Shown here: positions 1-10,048 of the stretch, in pieces
Numbering within the stretch: the first letter of the stretch is position 1
Layout: the number at the start of each line of letters is the position of its first letter
Origin: Thioalkalivibrio thiocyanodenitrificans ARhD 1
Lineage (GTDB): Bacteria; Pseudomonadota; Gammaproteobacteria; Ectothiorhodospirales; Ectothiorhodospiraceae
Assembly (NCBI RefSeq): GCF_000378965.1
Contig: NZ_KB900536.1
Location: forward strand, 445,583 to 509,582
Length of the DNA stretch: 64,000 bases
Reading direction: 5' to 3'
Translations under genes and position numbers: made by a program
Notes under the pieces: model-generated
What the model saw: the letters and a program-made list of their open reading frames with translations, nothing else
Told to the model about the DNA's origin: nothing
Database searches by the model: none

Positions 1-534
1 GGGATTCTGGGTGGCGATCACGAAGAAGGGATCGGGCAGCGATCGGGTCACGCCTTCCACCGTCACCTGCTGTTCCTCCATGGCCTCCAGCAGGGCACTC
101 TGGGACTTGGGCGGTGCGCGGTTGATCTCGTCGGCCAGCAGCATCTGGGTGAATACCGGGCCCGGGTGGAACTCGAATCCCTTGCCTCCCCCGTTGAACA
201 CCGATACCCCCACGATGTCCGCGGGCAGCAGGTCACTGGTGAACTGGATGCGCTGGAACTGGAGTCCCAGAGTGCGGGCCAGCGCATGGGCCAGTGTGGT
301 CTTGCCGACACCCGGATGATCCTCCAGCAACAGATGTCCCCGGGCCAGCAGGCACGCCAGGGCCAGCCTGATCGGGCGCGGCTTGCCCAGGATGACGCTG
401 CCCACCTGGTCCATGACCTGCTGAAAGAGCGACGGGCTTCCGGAAACTTGGGGCAGGGGCAAAAGAGGCATGGGTTGTTCCGGTTTGCGGCCGCCGACGG
501 CCGGTGCAGACAGGGGAATTCCAGTGATGTTCAT
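1..534 (-). CDS. MoxR-family AAA+ ATPase (partial, 3' end outside window)
   Basis: MoxR ATPases act as chaperones that help mature metal-dependent enzymes or complexes with VWA-domain proteins. The first 178 residues are visible and the frame stays open to the window edge. Walker A is [10 protein letters not shown] (residues 71-80), Walker [12 protein letters not shown] (132-142), and the visible part ends in the sensor-like FFVIATQNP. The ATG at 534 precedes a short proline-rich N-terminus, as is usual in the family. Partner genes (DUF58/VWA) would lie downstream, outside the window. The family is secure; the client is unknown. Confidence 0.9.
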   Translation of the reverse strand, partial: MNITGIPLSAPAVGGRKPEQPMPLLPLPQVSGSPSLFQQVMDQVGSVILGKPRPIRLALACLLARGHLLLEDHPGVGKTTLAHALARTLGLQFQRIQFTSDLLPADIVGVSVFNGGGKGFEFHPGPVFTQMLLADEINRAPPKSQSALLEAMEEQQVTVEGVTRSLPDPFFVIATQNP

Positions 535-633
535 TGAAGATACCAGCGGGGTCCCCCTGCGGCAAACACGGACATCATGGGGTTATGGAGCGCGGCAATG
601 GCCCCGGAGCATTGCGCGGCATGAAGCCCCGTT

Positions 634-1236
634 TCAGTCCCGAAGTCGCTTCATCCAGAAGGTCATGGACTTGGGCGATTCCCGGTCTTCGTCCAGATCC
701 TGCCAGGAAAAACTGGCCTTGAGGGCCGGCTGGCGGCGGTAGCCGCGTTTCTCCCAGAAGCGGTCCAGGGGCTGGTAGCCGGTGGAGCGGCGGGGATGGT
801 CAAGGGGGCGGTCCACGGCGCAGAAGCAGGTAAGATCGAACCGGCCCAGGGAGCGTGCATGATCTTCCCGCTCATGAAAGAAACGCACTCCGAGGCCGCG
901 ACCCCGGTATTCCGGGAGCAGCACGGATTCCCCGAAATAGAAGATGCGATCCACATCCATGGCTTGCTCGCGAAAGGGTGCGATCACGTTGTACGTTTCG
1001 TCCGCCAGCGGCAGACCCGTGGAGGCGCCGACGATGCGCGCTCCGTCGAATACCAGCACCATGACACTGTCGGCCGAGTCAGTGTAGGTTCTCAGGTAGC
1101 GTTCCTCATAGGCGGCGTCGCCATCGTAGAGGTAGGGGAATTCACGAAACACGGTGATGCGCAGGCGGGCCAGCTCCGGCAGGTACCCGGATACCTGTGC
1201 TCCGGTGAATCGCTTGACGGAGAGTGTCCGGCTCAT
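634..1236 (-). CDS. GNAT-family N-acetyltransferase
   Basis: A 200-residue protein with a GNAT fold. The acetyl-CoA loop is PEYRGRGLGVRFF (about residues 108-120), preceded by the strand FYFGESVLL and followed by a C-terminal half containing CFCAVDRPLDHPRR. The ATG at 1236 was chosen over a TTG 51 nt upstream because the protein aligns as a GNAT from here and no Shine-Dalgarno sequence precedes the TTG. It is divergent from the Mla-type operon. The substrate cannot be read from sequence. Confidence 0.75.
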   Translation of the reverse strand: MSRTLSVKRFTGAQVSGYLPELARLRITVFREFPYLYDGDAAYEERYLRTYTDSADSVMVLVFDGARIVGASTGLPLADETYNVIAPFREQAMDVDRIFYFGESVLLPEYRGRGLGVRFFHEREDHARSLGRFDLTCFCAVDRPLDHPRRSTGYQPLDRFWEKRGYRRQPALKASFSWQDLDEDRESPKSMTFWMKRLRD

Positions 1237-1369
1237 GGGTGTCGGGGAGGATGCGCGCGGGATGAAAAGCGGGGCCAAGTGTGGCAAGTTTGCCGGGAGG
1301 TTTCAACGTCACACGTGATTTCACGGGGCACGCGCCTGTGTCCGCGACCATTGCCGGAGGGCACGACGC

Positions 1370-2500
1370 TTGGTCACCTCGCACGCCCGACTTTCGTGGG
1401 AAGAATCCGGTGCCGGGATGACGCTGCGCCTGGGCGGGCGGCTGGATGCCCACACCGTGTCCGATATCTGGAACGAAGCGCTCAACGGTCTGGGTGCGCA
1501 CGCCGGGCGCCCGGTGTGCATCGATACGGGCGCCGTGGAGTACTGTGACGGCGCCGGTGTCGCGCTGCTGATGGATCTGTTGCGTCAGCCGCGGTTGCCC
1601 GAGGCCGGCGTGAGTCTGGGCGAAACGCCGGAGGCCGTGCAACGCATGCTTGCGCCGTTTCAGGCCGGGGATTTTGCCGACAGGCTCGAGGCATCGCGCC
1701 CCGTACGCCCGGGGCTGCGCCGGCTTCTGGCCAATGGTCTCTATGAACTGGGCCTTCACCTCTACCAGCAGGTGACCTTCATCGGCGAGGCCACCACCGC
1801 GCTGTTCCATGCGGCGCGTCATCCCAGGCAGGTTCGCTGGCGCGATGCCCTGGATATCGCCCAGGAAGCGGGTGCCAATGCGCTGCCCATCGTCATGCTC
1901 ATCGCTTTCCTCATGGGGGTGATCCTGGCCTATCAGTCGGCGGTGGCGATGCGCCAGTTCGGCGCCGAGATCTTCGTGGCCAATCTGGTGGCCCTGTCGC
2001 TGTTTCGCGAGCTTGGGCCGCTCATGACCGCGATCATCCTGGCCGGCCGCTCCGGCGCCGCATTCGCCGCGGAGATCGGTACCATGAAGGTCAACGAGGA
2101 GATCAACGCGTTGACCACCATGGGATTGGATCCGGTACGTTTCCTGGTGGTCACCCGGGTACTGGCCGCCGTCGCGGTCATGCCCCTGCTGACCATCGTG
2201 GCGGATCTTGTGGGACTCGTGGGCGGCGCGGTCGTGATGCTGACCTTCGACATCCCGCTGGTAACGTATTTCAATCAGGTGACCAGCGCGGTTTCGCTGG
2301 GTGATTTCCTGGGCGGGCTTTTCAAGGCCACGGTGTTCGGATTGCTGGTGGCGGGCGTCGGTTGTCTGCGCGGACTGGAGACGCGCAGCGGTGCCGCCGC
2401 GGTGGGGATCTCCACAACCCGGGCCGTGGTGAGTGCTATCATCCTTATCGTCATGGCGGACGGCCTGTTCGCGGTGATGTACTTCCACCTGGGGATCTGA
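1370..2500 (+). CDS. MlaE-type ABC lipid-transport permease with N-terminal STAS domain
   Basis: Inner-membrane permease of an MCE/Mla-type phospholipid transporter. Residues ~5-95 form a STAS domain, which is a separate protein (MlaB) in the E. coli system. Residues ~120-376 are the MlaE permease, with NALPIVMLIAFLMG and the signature LGPLMTAIILAGRSGAA. The start is a TTG preceded by GGAGG at 1356-1360 with 9-nt spacing; no in-frame ATG precedes the STAS domain. The stop overlaps the ATG of the ATPase gene (ATGA), so the two are translationally coupled. The fusion is a recognised variant in Proteobacteria. Confidence 0.88.
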   Translation: MVTSHARLSWEESGAGMTLRLGGRLDAHTVSDIWNEALNGLGAHAGRPVCIDTGAVEYCDGAGVALLMDLLRQPRLPEAGVSLGETPEAVQRMLAPFQAGDFADRLEASRPVRPGLRRLLANGLYELGLHLYQQVTFIGEATTALFHAARHPRQVRWRDALDIAQEAGANALPIVMLIAFLMGVILAYQSAVAMRQFGAEIFVANLVALSLFRELGPLMTAIILAGRSGAAFAAEIGTMKVNEEINALTTMGLDPVRFLVVTRVLAAVAVMPLLTIVADLVGLVGGAVVMLTFDIPLVTYFNQVTSAVSLGDFLGGLFKATVFGLLVAGVGCLRGLETRSGAAAVGISTTRAVVSAIILIVMADGLFAVMYFHLGI

Positions 2501-3309
2501 TGACTGCGTCCTTGGCTGACATACAGGCGCCGGAGGGTTCGGACGGGGAGACGTCGGACGACATCATCCGCGTACAGGATCTGACCATAGGGTTCGACGG
2601 CGTTCCCCTGCTGGAGCATCTGAGTTTCGGTGTCAGGCGCGGCGAGGTGTTCGTGATACTGGGCGGTTCCGGCAGCGGCAAGAGTACGCTTCTCAAGCAC
2701 ATGATCGGCCTGTATGAGCCCATGTCCGGGCGGATCATCATCGACGGACAGGACATGGCGGCCGCCCATGGTGAGGTGCGCATGGCCCTGTTGCGCAAGC
2801 TCGGGGTGGCCTATCAATCGGGCGCCCTGTTCGGCTCCATGTCCCTGCTGGAAAACATCTGTCTGCCTCTGGAGGCGCACACGCGGCTCGACCACGATGC
2901 CCGGGAACTGGTGGCGCGCATGAAGCTGCGTCTGGTGGGTCTTTCGGGCTTCGAGAATCATCTGCCTTCGGAGTTGTCCGGCGGCATGCAGAAACGGGCC
3001 GCCATCGCCAGGGCCATGGCCCTGGACCCCATGGTGCTGTTTCTCGACGAGCCGTCCGCGGGACTGGATCCGGTCACATCCGCCGATCTGGATCAGCTGA
3101 TCCTGCGGCTGTCTTCGATCCTGGGCATGACCTTCGTGGTGGTCAGCCACGAGATGGCCAGCGTCCACATCATCGCGGATCGGGTGATCATGCTGGATCC
3201 GGAAAGCCGGGGCATCATCGCCAAGGGGGAACCCGGCTGGCTGCGTGAGCATGCCCGCCATCCCAGGGTCCGGCGCTTCTTCCACCGCCAGGCATCGGAG
3301 GCGGCATGA
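2500..3309 (+). CDS. MlaF-type ABC transporter ATPase
   Basis: Cytoplasmic ATPase subunit of the MCE transporter, 269 residues. Walker A GGSGSGKST is near residue 55, the ABC signature LSGGMQKR near 160, and Walker B VLFLDEPSAGLD near 180, followed by the switch histidine in VVSHEM. The ATG overlaps the permease stop by four bases. MlaF proteins power movement of glycerophospholipids between outer and inner membrane. Canonical Mla order is F-E-D-C-B; here the permease comes first and an auxiliary lipoprotein follows the MCE gene, so this is an Mla-like paralogous arrangement. Confidence 0.9.
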   Translation: MTASLADIQAPEGSDGETSDDIIRVQDLTIGFDGVPLLEHLSFGVRRGEVFVILGGSGSGKSTLLKHMIGLYEPMSGRIIIDGQDMAAAHGEVRMALLRKLGVAYQSGALFGSMSLLENICLPLEAHTRLDHDARELVARMKLRLVGLSGFENHLPSELSGGMQKRAAIARAMALDPMVLFLDEPSAGLDPVTSADLDQLILRLSSILGMTFVVVSHEMASVHIIADRVIMLDPESRGIIAKGEPGWLREHARHPRVRRFFHRQASEAA

Positions 3310-3343
3310 AGCGTCTGTACCGGTTCGTTAAGGGGCAGTCCGC

Positions 3344-4351
3344 ATGAAGACCCGGGCCGGTTATTTCCGTCTGGGGTTGTTCATCGTGATCGCCCTGGGC
3401 ACCGGCATCCTGGTCCTGCTGCTGCTCGGGATCGGCAACCTCTTCCGCCCCAGTGTGATCATGGAGACCTACTTCGACGGGTCCGTCCAGGGCCTCGATG
3501 TGGGTGCCCCGGTCAAGCTGCGCGGCGTGACCATCGGCGAGGTCAGCCGGATCGGTTTTACCCACGGATACTATCAGCAGGATCTGCCTGTCACCGAGCG
3601 ATACCAGTACGTGATGGTCGAGGCCGTGATCCGGGCGGACCGGATCGGCGCGAGCGGGCGGCTGCCCACGCCGGAGATGGTTCAGACCATGGTCGACCGG
3701 GGCCTGCGCGTGCGCATGACCCCGCAGGGCGTGACGGGGATCAATTTCCTGGAGTTGGATTTCATGGATCCGGCGATGCAGATTCCGGTCACCATCGACT
3801 GGGTGCCGGAGAACATCTATGTGCCGTCCGCGCCGGGTACCGTGACCCAGTTCATCGAGTACGCCGATCGTATCGGCCGGCGCCTGGATCAACTGGACGT
3901 GGAGGGGGTGGTGGATAATCTGAACCGGGTGCTCGGCAGTTTGGAAACGGCCATTGGTGCCCTGGAGGTCTCGCGCATCAACGAGGAGCTGATCGCCGTG
4001 CTGACCGGTTCCCGGGCCGCCGTCCGCCGCCTCGACGATCTCTTGTCGTCGCCCCTGTTGGCCGATGTGCCAAGGGATCTGGGTGTGGCGGCGGCAAACC
4101 TGCGCGCGCTCTCCGAGAGTCCGCGATTCGACGAAAGCATGAATGCTCTGGAACGGGCCATGGAGAGTATCGAACGTACGGCCACCGGACTGGAGGGGAC
4201 CATGCTGGGTCACGAGCACGATCTGGTCATTATCCTGGACAACCTGCGGGTCATGTCCGAACGGTTGCGGGACCTGAGTGAGGAGGCGGCCATGTATCCC
4301 GGGATTCTGCTGGGCAGCCCGCCGGTGCGCCGAGAGGATACGGCCCGATGA
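3344..4351 (+). CDS. MCE/MlaD-family substrate-binding protein
   Basis: Periplasmic, membrane-anchored MCE protein of 335 residues. One N-terminal transmembrane helix (about residues 9-30, GLFIVIALGTGILVLLLLG) leads into a single MCE domain starting at METYFDGSVQGLDVGAPVKL. The C-terminal half (about 170-320) is mostly helical with heptad-like leucines, as in MCE proteins that build a tube or needle. It overlaps the next gene by four bases (ATGA). It should form a hexameric lipid channel on the permease and ATPase encoded just upstream. Confidence 0.9.
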   Translation: MKTRAGYFRLGLFIVIALGTGILVLLLLGIGNLFRPSVIMETYFDGSVQGLDVGAPVKLRGVTIGEVSRIGFTHGYYQQDLPVTERYQYVMVEAVIRADRIGASGRLPTPEMVQTMVDRGLRVRMTPQGVTGINFLELDFMDPAMQIPVTIDWVPENIYVPSAPGTVTQFIEYADRIGRRLDQLDVEGVVDNLNRVLGSLETAIGALEVSRINEELIAVLTGSRAAVRRLDDLLSSPLLADVPRDLGVAAANLRALSESPRFDESMNALERAMESIERTATGLEGTMLGHEHDLVIILDNLRVMSERLRDLSEEAAMYPGILLGSPPVRREDTAR

Positions 4352-5001
4352 CCAGGGTGCAGTCCTGGTTCCGGAACATGGGGTTCGTGCTGACGGTCCT
4401 TTCCATGAGCGCCTGTTCCATTGCCGTGAATCTGCAGCGCCCCGTGCCGGAGAAGCAGCACTTTATCCTGGATGTACAGCGTACCGCAGCCACGGCGCAT
4501 GGTCCGGACGGGTCCAGACTGGTACTTGGACCCGTGCGGGTCGCCCCCGAGTTCGAAAGCCGTGCCTTTGTCTACCAAGTGGAGGCGCAGCGTTACGAGA
4601 GCGATTTCTATCATCTCTGGCTGACCAGTCCCCGGGACCAGGTGTCGAGGGTGGTCACGGAGTGGTTCCAGGAGAGCGGGGTGTTCCGGGAAGTCGTGCC
4701 TCCCGCGCTGTCGGGTGCCGCGGATTACCGGCTCGACCTGTCGGTGACGCGCCTGTACTGGGACCTGCGGGATCCCGGTGAGCCGGTGGCACACCTGACC
4801 GTCCGTGCCCATCTGTCCGCCGGATTGCGGCCGGAACGGGACGTTCGGCTGAGCACGCGCGTCGAGGCCGGCGAGCGGGCGGCATCGGCGGCGGCACAGG
4901 ACAGGGTGACGGCCATGTCGCGGGCCTTCTCGCGGGCGCTGGCTGAGCTGGAAGTCGAGGTCGCCCGGGCGGTTGGCGGGCAGCCGGCCTCAGGACCGTG
5001 A
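4348..5001 (+). CDS. ABC-type transport auxiliary lipoprotein (PqiC-like)
   Basis: A 217-residue lipoprotein. The signal peptide ends in the lipobox MSAC with the lipidated Cys at about residue 23. The mature part has RPVPEKQHFILDV and YHLWLTSPRDQVSRVV, typical of the auxiliary lipoprotein family that docks MCE systems to the outer membrane. As the last gene of the four-gene Mla-like operon, it probably serves as the outer-membrane end of the transporter. Its 3' end overlaps that of the convergent HPP gene by 12 bp, leaving no room for a terminator between them. Confidence 0.8.
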   Translation: MTRVQSWFRNMGFVLTVLSMSACSIAVNLQRPVPEKQHFILDVQRTAATAHGPDGSRLVLGPVRVAPEFESRAFVYQVEAQRYESDFYHLWLTSPRDQVSRVVTEWFQESGVFREVVPPALSGAADYRLDLSVTRLYWDLRDPGEPVAHLTVRAHLSAGLRPERDVRLSTRVEAGERAASAAAQDRVTAMSRAFSRALAELEVEVARAVGGQPASGP

Positions 5002-5856
5002 GTCGTCGGGCTCGGAAGGTGCATCCTGCGGGACGAGCTTCAGGCTCACCACCGGGGACTCATCCTCGGGCCCGGCATCGGCCACCGGACCGGACAGAGC
5101 CTCCCCCGGACGGTGGGCACGTACCAGGCGCGGACCCAGGCGCAGCGTGACGCTTTCTGACTGACCTTCCCGGGCGTGGGCCAGGGCTCGTTCCGCGATC
5201 TCGTGGAGTTCCTCCGCAGTCACGTCGACAATGACGTTCATCTGCTCGATGGCCCAGGAGAGGTCCTCCTCGCGTGGTGCTGTCTGCGGCGGTTCGCCCT
5301 CGTGATGGGGGTAGAGCAGTGCGACCGGATAGCGGCGCCACCGGAAGGGGTAGTTGGCCGCCACCGCGGCCGTGAACAGGATCAGTACGTTGAACATGAT
5401 CGGCGCCACCACGAAGAGGTAGCCCATACCGTAGACGGTGCTGCCGCCCAGGGCCGCGGCGAGCGCTGTCGCCCCGCCGGGCGCATGGACGCAACGGAAG
5501 AGTTGCATCATCCCGATGGAGAGCCCCACGGCCAGAGCCGCTGCGAGCGCCGGCTGGGGAAGCAGCACGGCGCAGGTCACGCCGGTCAGGCCGGAGATCA
5601 GATGTCCGCCGAACAGGGGCCAGGGTTGCGACATGCTTCCATGAGGTACGGCAAACAACAGCACTGCGGAGGATCCCATGGACGCCGCCACGAAAAGCAC
5701 CGCAAGACCCTCAAGAAACCAGACGCTTACCACGTAGACCAGCAGAATCCCCAGCGTGGCGCTCAGGGCGGATACGAGGATCTCGGTCCAGCCCACGGCA
5801 TTGGTGCTGGAGCCCAGCAGGCGCAGTCTGCGGATGAAGGACGGGTTTGATTGCAT
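4990..5856 (-). CDS. HPP-family integral membrane protein
   Basis: A 288-residue protein with an N-terminal membrane domain of about five hydrophobic segments (residues ~25-175) and a charged cytoplasmic tail. The family's glycine- and proline-rich elements are present: MGSSAVLLFAVPHGSMSQPW and HAPGGATALAAALGG. HPP proteins are linked to nitrite transport in some organisms, but the function here is not established. The ATG at 5856 is preceded by a purine-rich GAAAGGGG. It is convergent with, and overlaps, the lipoprotein gene. Confidence 0.82.
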   Translation of the reverse strand: MQSNPSFIRRLRLLGSSTNAVGWTEILVSALSATLGILLVYVVSVWFLEGLAVLFVAASMGSSAVLLFAVPHGSMSQPWPLFGGHLISGLTGVTCAVLLPQPALAAALAVGLSIGMMQLFRCVHAPGGATALAAALGGSTVYGMGYLFVVAPIMFNVLILFTAAVAANYPFRWRRYPVALLYPHHEGEPPQTAPREEDLSWAIEQMNVIVDVTAEELHEIAERALAHAREGQSESVTLRLGPRLVRAHRPGEALSGPVADAGPEDESPVVSLKLVPQDAPSEPDDSRS

Positions 5857-6130
5857 GGGCGCAACCCCTTTCAACGACGATCAACGGCCGCGCCGCGGCA
5901 GTGGTCTGGAACACGCGGCCTGGGAATTTGTCCAGGGAATACAATGATGTACATAAAGTACATGATTCCATGCCGACCGTCCATGGCCGGGTGATCACCC
6001 GCACCCGATGGCAGACTCGGCGGAGATGGCGCGGCCCTGCTACTGGCTGCCGCGCCCTGACGGTTTTTGGAAGAGAGCCGGTTTGGGCAGGAAGGTTTGC
6101 CTTACATGCACCCGGCTGTCAAACAGCACG
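5857..6130. other. intergenic region upstream of HPP gene with a 17-bp palindrome
   Basis: No convincing gene. The only structure seen is a palindrome, ATGTACATAAAGTACAT at 5947-5963 (6-bp arms, 5-nt centre), about 90 bp upstream of the HPP start. It could be an operator for that gene. Open frames here run across the neighbouring tRNA and are not believed. Confidence 0.35.
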
Positions 6131-6149
6131 AAAATGGGCTTTTAAGCCC
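6131..6149 (-). terminator. probable weak terminator of tRNA-Ala
   Basis: On the minus strand a GGGCT/AGCCC hairpin (6136-6149) is followed by ATTTTC, 17 nt beyond the CCA end of the tRNA. The U-run is short. Confidence 0.45.
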
Positions 6150-6166
6150 CTGATTTTATGCGAATA

Positions 6167-6242
6167 TGGTGGAGCGGATGGGAGTCGAACCCACGACCTC
6201 AGCAGTGCGATTGCTGCGCTCTCCCAACTGAGCTACCGCCCC
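6167..6242 (-). tRNA. tRNA-Ala (anticodon CGC)
   Basis: The cloverleaf reads cleanly on the minus strand. The acceptor stem GGGGCGG/CCGCTCC contains the alanine identity pair G3:U70, the anticodon stem is CAGCA/TGCTG with loop ATCGCAC, the T-loop is GGTTCGACTCC-like, and the discriminator A is followed by an encoded CCA. The anticodon CGC reads GCG. A TACAAT -10 (6254-6259) sits just upstream, so the gene has its own promoter. Confidence 0.95.
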
Positions 6243-6361
6243 ATAAGCAGCGCATTGTACAAGGGCCCTCATGCCACGGCTAGCCCGGATGTGAGTGGCG
6301 GTCGCCCGGGCTTTGCCATCGACGAGGCGCCGTATCGTATTGTGACCGGAGCGGTCAGTTG

Positions 6362-6426
6362 CAGGATCCCGCTCCCGTGGGCGATATGCCAATGCATGGC
6401 CATCGCCCGGAGGACCGGGCTCCTAC
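6362..6426. repeat. REP/BIME-like inverted pair next to glgB
   Basis: On the minus strand, 6426 to 6399 reads GTAGGAGC followed by the imperfect stem CCGGTCCTCCGGG and then CGATGGC: the GTAG head plus palindrome of a REP sequence. A diverged copy in opposite orientation lies at about 6362-6390 (CCCGCTCCCGTGGGCGAT). Together they form an inverted doublet like a BIME. It lies 7 bp from the glgB stop and may stabilise or terminate that transcript. Confidence 0.6.
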
Positions 6427-6432
6427 CGGGGG

Positions 6433-8616
6433 TCAGGTTTCGCCGGCGCTCAGGATCAAGCCCCCCAATGGGGGCAGGGTGAGCACGATGGAATGGGGGT
6501 GTCCCATCCAGGGGATGTCCTCGCTGTGGGCGGCGGGATTGCCCGCGTTGCTGCCCCCATAGTGTTCGGAGTCGGAATTGAGGAGCACCCGATAGGTGCC
6601 CGGCCGGGGTACGCCGATCCGATAGCCCTCGCGGGGGACAGGGGTGAAATTCAGGGCCACGATGACCAGATCGTCGTCCGCCCTGCGCAGGAAACTCAGC
6701 ACCGATTGTGCCGCGTCGTGACAGTCGATCCACTCGAATCCCGGCCAGTCGAAATCGAGCCGGTGCAGGGCGGGGACCTCGCGGTAGAGGCGGTTGAGGT
6801 CCGAGACCAGGGCTCCGATGCCCTGGTGCGGCGGGAAGTCCAGCAGATACCAGTCCAACTGGCCGGCTGCATCCCATTCATCGCCCTGGCCGAACTCGGA
6901 ACCCATGAACAGCAGCTTCTTGCCCGGGTAGGCCCACATGTAGGTATAGAGGAGGCGCAGATTGGCGAAGCGTTGCCATTCGTCGCCCGGCATCCGGTAG
7001 AGCAGGGAGCGCTTGCCGTGCACCACCTCGTCATGAGAGAAGGGCAGGACAAAGTTTTCCGTGAAGGCGTACAGCAGGCCGAAGGTGAGCTGGTCGTGAT
7101 GGAAGTGCCGATGTATCGGATCCTTCCCGAAGTACTCCAGGGTGTCGTGCATCCAGCCCATGTTCCACTTCATGGAGAATCCCAGGCCGCCCAGCCAGGT
7201 GGGCCGTGTCACCTGGGGCCATGAGGTGGATTCCTCCGCGACGATCAGTGCGCCGGGATGCTGTCCCTGCACCACGTTGTTCAGTTCCCGGATGAAATCG
7301 ATGGCCTCCAGGTTCTCGTTGCCCCCGTAGCGGTTCGGCTCCCACTCCCCCGCTTCGCGGGAATAGTCCAGGTAGAGCATGGAGGCCACCGCATCCACCC
7401 GCAGGCCGTCGATGTGGAATTCCTCCACCCAGTACAGGGCACTGGAGACGAGAAAGTTCCGGACCTCGTTCCTGCCGTAGTTGAAGATCAGGGTCCCCCA
7501 CTCACGGTGTTCGCCCTTGCGGGGGTCCTCATGCTCGTAGAGGGCCGAGCCGTCGAAGCGGGCCAGGGCATGGCGGTCTTTGGGGAAATGGCCGGGCGCC
7601 CAGTCGAGCAGCACGCCGATGCCGTTTTCGTGACAGTGGTCGACGAAATAGCGGAATTCGTCGGGGGTCCCGAATCGGCTCGTGGGGGCGTAGTACCCGG
7701 TGGTCTGGTAGCCCCAGGAGGCGTCGAAGGGATGCTCGGTGATGGGCAGCAGTTCGATGTGGGTGAACCCCATTGCTTTCACGTAGTCCACAAGTGCATG
7801 CGCCAGTTCCCGATAGCCGAGAAACTCCCCTTCGGGACCCCGCTTCCAGGACCCCAGGTGCACCTCGTAGATGGACATGGGGCGATGCAGCCACTGGTCC
7901 CCGTGGCGCGCGGCGAGCCAGTCGCTGTCACCCCAGTCGTACCGGTCCGGAGCGGGCACCACGCCGGCGGTTCTCGGACGCAGCTCGAACTGTTGCCCAT
8001 AAGGGTCGGTCTTGATCAGGATCTCGCCCGTATCCCGGTTGCGGATCTCGTACTTGTAGAGGCAACCGGGCTCCAGGCCGGGGATGAAAAGTTCCCAGAT
8101 GCCGCTTCCGCCCCGCACCCGCATGGGGTGCACTCGCCCGTCCCAGCGGTTGAAATCGCCTACCACGCTGACCCGCTCCGCACCCGGCGCCCACACGGCG
8201 AATCGCACGCCCTCCACATCGTCCACGGTGTGACTGTGGGCGCCCATGATGCGGTAGGCATGCCAGTGGCGGCCTTCATTGAACAGGTGAACGTCGAAAT
8301 CGGGCGTCTGTGGGGCGAAGGCGTAGGGGTCATAGGCCACCTGCTCGTGCCCGTGGCCGTCACTCCAGCGGATACGGTAGGGCCGGTCGGGCAGTGAGTC
8401 GCCCTGCCACTGGAACAGGTCCGTGTCGTCCAGCCGCTGCATGGGTGCGTCGGACGCCTCCACCACCCAGGCCTCGACGGCCCGAGGCAACAGGGCCCGA
8501 ACCAAGCTCTGTCCATCAAGCGGATGGCGTCCGAGCACGGCGAAGGGATCGTGATGACGGGCATCAAGAACTCTTTGAACTTCCGGTGGGATGATGATCT
8601 TGGTGGTGACCGACAT
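6433..8616 (-). CDS. glgB: 1,4-alpha-glucan branching enzyme
   Basis: Introduces alpha-1,6 branches in glycogen (GH13 family, CBM48-containing). At 727 residues it matches the E. coli enzyme. The N-terminal CBM48-like region ([18 protein letters not shown]) precedes the (beta/alpha)8 barrel with [10 protein letters not shown], the nucleophile region [12 protein letters not shown], the general acid region VAEEST and [12 protein letters not shown]. The ATG at 8616 has GGAG 7-8 nt upstream; a TTG 33 nt further out has no support. It is divergent from glgC across a 166-bp promoter region. Confidence 0.97.
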   Translation of the reverse strand: MSVTTKIIIPPEVQRVLDARHHDPFAVLGRHPLDGQSLVRALLPRAVEAWVVEASDAPMQRLDDTDLFQWQGDSLPDRPYRIRWSDGHGHEQVAYDPYAFAPQTPDFDVHLFNEGRHWHAYRIMGAHSHTVDDVEGVRFAVWAPGAERVSVVGDFNRWDGRVHPMRVRGGSGIWELFIPGLEPGCLYKYEIRNRDTGEILIKTDPYGQQFELRPRTAGVVPAPDRYDWGDSDWLAARHGDQWLHRPMSIYEVHLGSWKRGPEGEFLGYRELAHALVDYVKAMGFTHIELLPITEHPFDASWGYQTTGYYAPTSRFGTPDEFRYFVDHCHENGIGVLLDWAPGHFPKDRHALARFDGSALYEHEDPRKGEHREWGTLIFNYGRNEVRNFLVSSALYWVEEFHIDGLRVDAVASMLYLDYSREAGEWEPNRYGGNENLEAIDFIRELNNVVQGQHPGALIVAEESTSWPQVTRPTWLGGLGFSMKWNMGWMHDTLEYFGKDPIHRHFHHDQLTFGLLYAFTENFVLPFSHDEVVHGKRSLLYRMPGDEWQRFANLRLLYTYMWAYPGKKLLFMGSEFGQGDEWDAAGQLDWYLLDFPPHQGIGALVSDLNRLYREVPALHRLDFDWPGFEWIDCHDAAQSVLSFLRRADDDLVIVALNFTPVPREGYRIGVPRPGTYRVLLNSDSEHYGGSNAGNPAAHSEDIPWMGHPHSIVLTLPPLGGLILSAGET

Positions 8617-8782
8617 TTTTGCTCCGAGGATCCTGCCGCCAGATGGCAAATGTAATAGAATTGCAATCGAGGATGCGCATCATGCGCAATGACGCCCCGG
8701 TCATCCGTGGCCGTTCCTCCCGGCAGCTTAACATGCCCGTGACGACCCGAAGCCGCCCCACTGAAAGGAGCACTCAAGGGCT

Positions 8783-10048
8783 ATGAAAGCACAATCCCAG
8801 CGCTTCGTCAGTCGTATCACGCGGGACACGCTGGCGCTCATCCTCGCGGGCGGCCGGGGATCCCGCCTCAAGCAACTGACCATGTGGCGCGCCAAGCCGG
8901 CGGTGCCTTTCGGCGGCAAGTTCCGGATCATCGATTTCCCCCTCTCCAACTGCATCAATTCCGGCATCCGGCAGGTGGGGGTGTTGACCCAGTACAAGGC
9001 CCACTCGCTGATTCAGCACATACAGAAGGGGTGGGGCTTTTTGCGCGGCGAGTTCGGGGAGTTCATCGAACTGCTGCCGGCGCAGCAACGCATCGAGACC
9101 TCCTGGTATCTGGGTACGGCGGACGCGGTCTACCAGAACCTGGACATCATCCGCCAGCACGCGCCCGGCTATGTGCTGATCCTTGCGGGCGATCACATCT
9201 ACAAGATGGACTACGGCGACATGATCGCCTATCACGTGGAAACGGGCGCCGACATGACCGTGGGGTGCCTGGAAGTGGATCTGGATACGGCAAGGGCCTT
9301 CGGCGTCATGGCCGTCAACGAGAACGGGCGCGTGCGCGAATTCGCGGAGAAACCCGAACAGCCCGCAGCCATGCCCGGTCGGCCGGATCGTGCCCTGGCC
9401 TCCATGGGCATCTACGTGTTCAACACGCAGTTCCTGTTCGAGCAGTTGATCAAGGATGCCGATACACCGGGTTCGAGCCGGGATTTCGGCAAGGACATCA
9501 TCCCCAGCGTGATCGGGCCCTATCGCGTGATGGCGTATCCGTTTCGTGACACCCAGACCGGCAGCCAGGCGTACTGGCGCGACGTGGGCACCATCGATGC
9601 CTACTGGGAATCCAACCTGGAACTGATCGGTGTGACGCCCGAGCTCAATCTCTACGACATGGACTGGCCCATCTGGACCTATCAGGAGCAGCTTCCGCCG
9701 GCGAAGTTCGTGTTCGACGACGAGGACCGGCGCGGCACGGCGGTGGACTCCATGGTCTCGGGGGGGTGCATCATCTCCGGCGCGACGGTCCGCCACTCCC
9801 TGCTGTTCTCCAATGTGCTGGTCAACTCCTACGCCCAGGTGCAGGACAGCGTGGTACTGCCCAACGTGGAGGTGGGCCGCTACTGCCGTATCACCAGGGC
9901 GGTCATCGACAAGGGCTGCCGGATCCCGGAAGGCACGGTGATCGGCGAGGACCCCGCCGAGGATGCACGGCGCTTCTACGTGTCGCCGGGCGGGGTGGTG
10001 GTGGTCACGCCCGAGATGCTGGGTACCGGCGAACGCTATGTGCGCTGA
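8783..10048 (+). CDS. glgC: glucose-1-phosphate adenylyltransferase
   Basis: Makes ADP-glucose, the committed step of bacterial glycogen synthesis. The 421-residue protein has the nucleotide-binding motif [11 protein letters not shown], the [18 protein letters not shown] segment, the catalytic region [14 protein letters not shown], the sugar-binding FAEKPE, and a C-terminal left-handed beta-helix. First gene of a tight operon: its stop lies inside the start of the GH57 gene (11-bp overlap). AAAGGAG upstream of the ATG is a good ribosome site. No glgA or glgP is in the window. Confidence 0.97.
   Translation: MKAQSQRFVSRITRDTLALILAGGRGSRLKQLTMWRAKPAVPFGGKFRIIDFPLSNCINSGIRQVGVLTQYKAHSLIQHIQKGWGFLRGEFGEFIELLPAQQRIETSWYLGTADAVYQNLDIIRQHAPGYVLILAGDHIYKMDYGDMIAYHVETGADMTVGCLEVDLDTARAFGVMAVNENGRVREFAEKPEQPAAMPGRPDRALASMGIYVFNTQFLFEQLIKDADTPGSSRDFGKDIIPSVIGPYRVMAYPFRDTQTGSQAYWRDVGTIDAYWESNLELIGVTPELNLYDMDWPIWTYQEQLPPAKFVFDDEDRRGTAVDSMVSGGCIISGATVRHSLLFSNVLVNSYAQVQDSVVLPNVEVGRYCRITRAVIDKGCRIPEGTVIGEDPAEDARRFYVSPGGVVVVTPEMLGTGERYVR

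Noticed and set aside
3306-3346. short open frame starting at the ATG within the mlaF-mlaD gap
   Set aside because: Only a few codons; the MCE protein clearly starts at 3344.
5847-6482. 211-codon plus-strand frame spanning the tRNA-Ala region
   Set aside because: It crosses a tRNA gene and an inverted repeat and resembles nothing.
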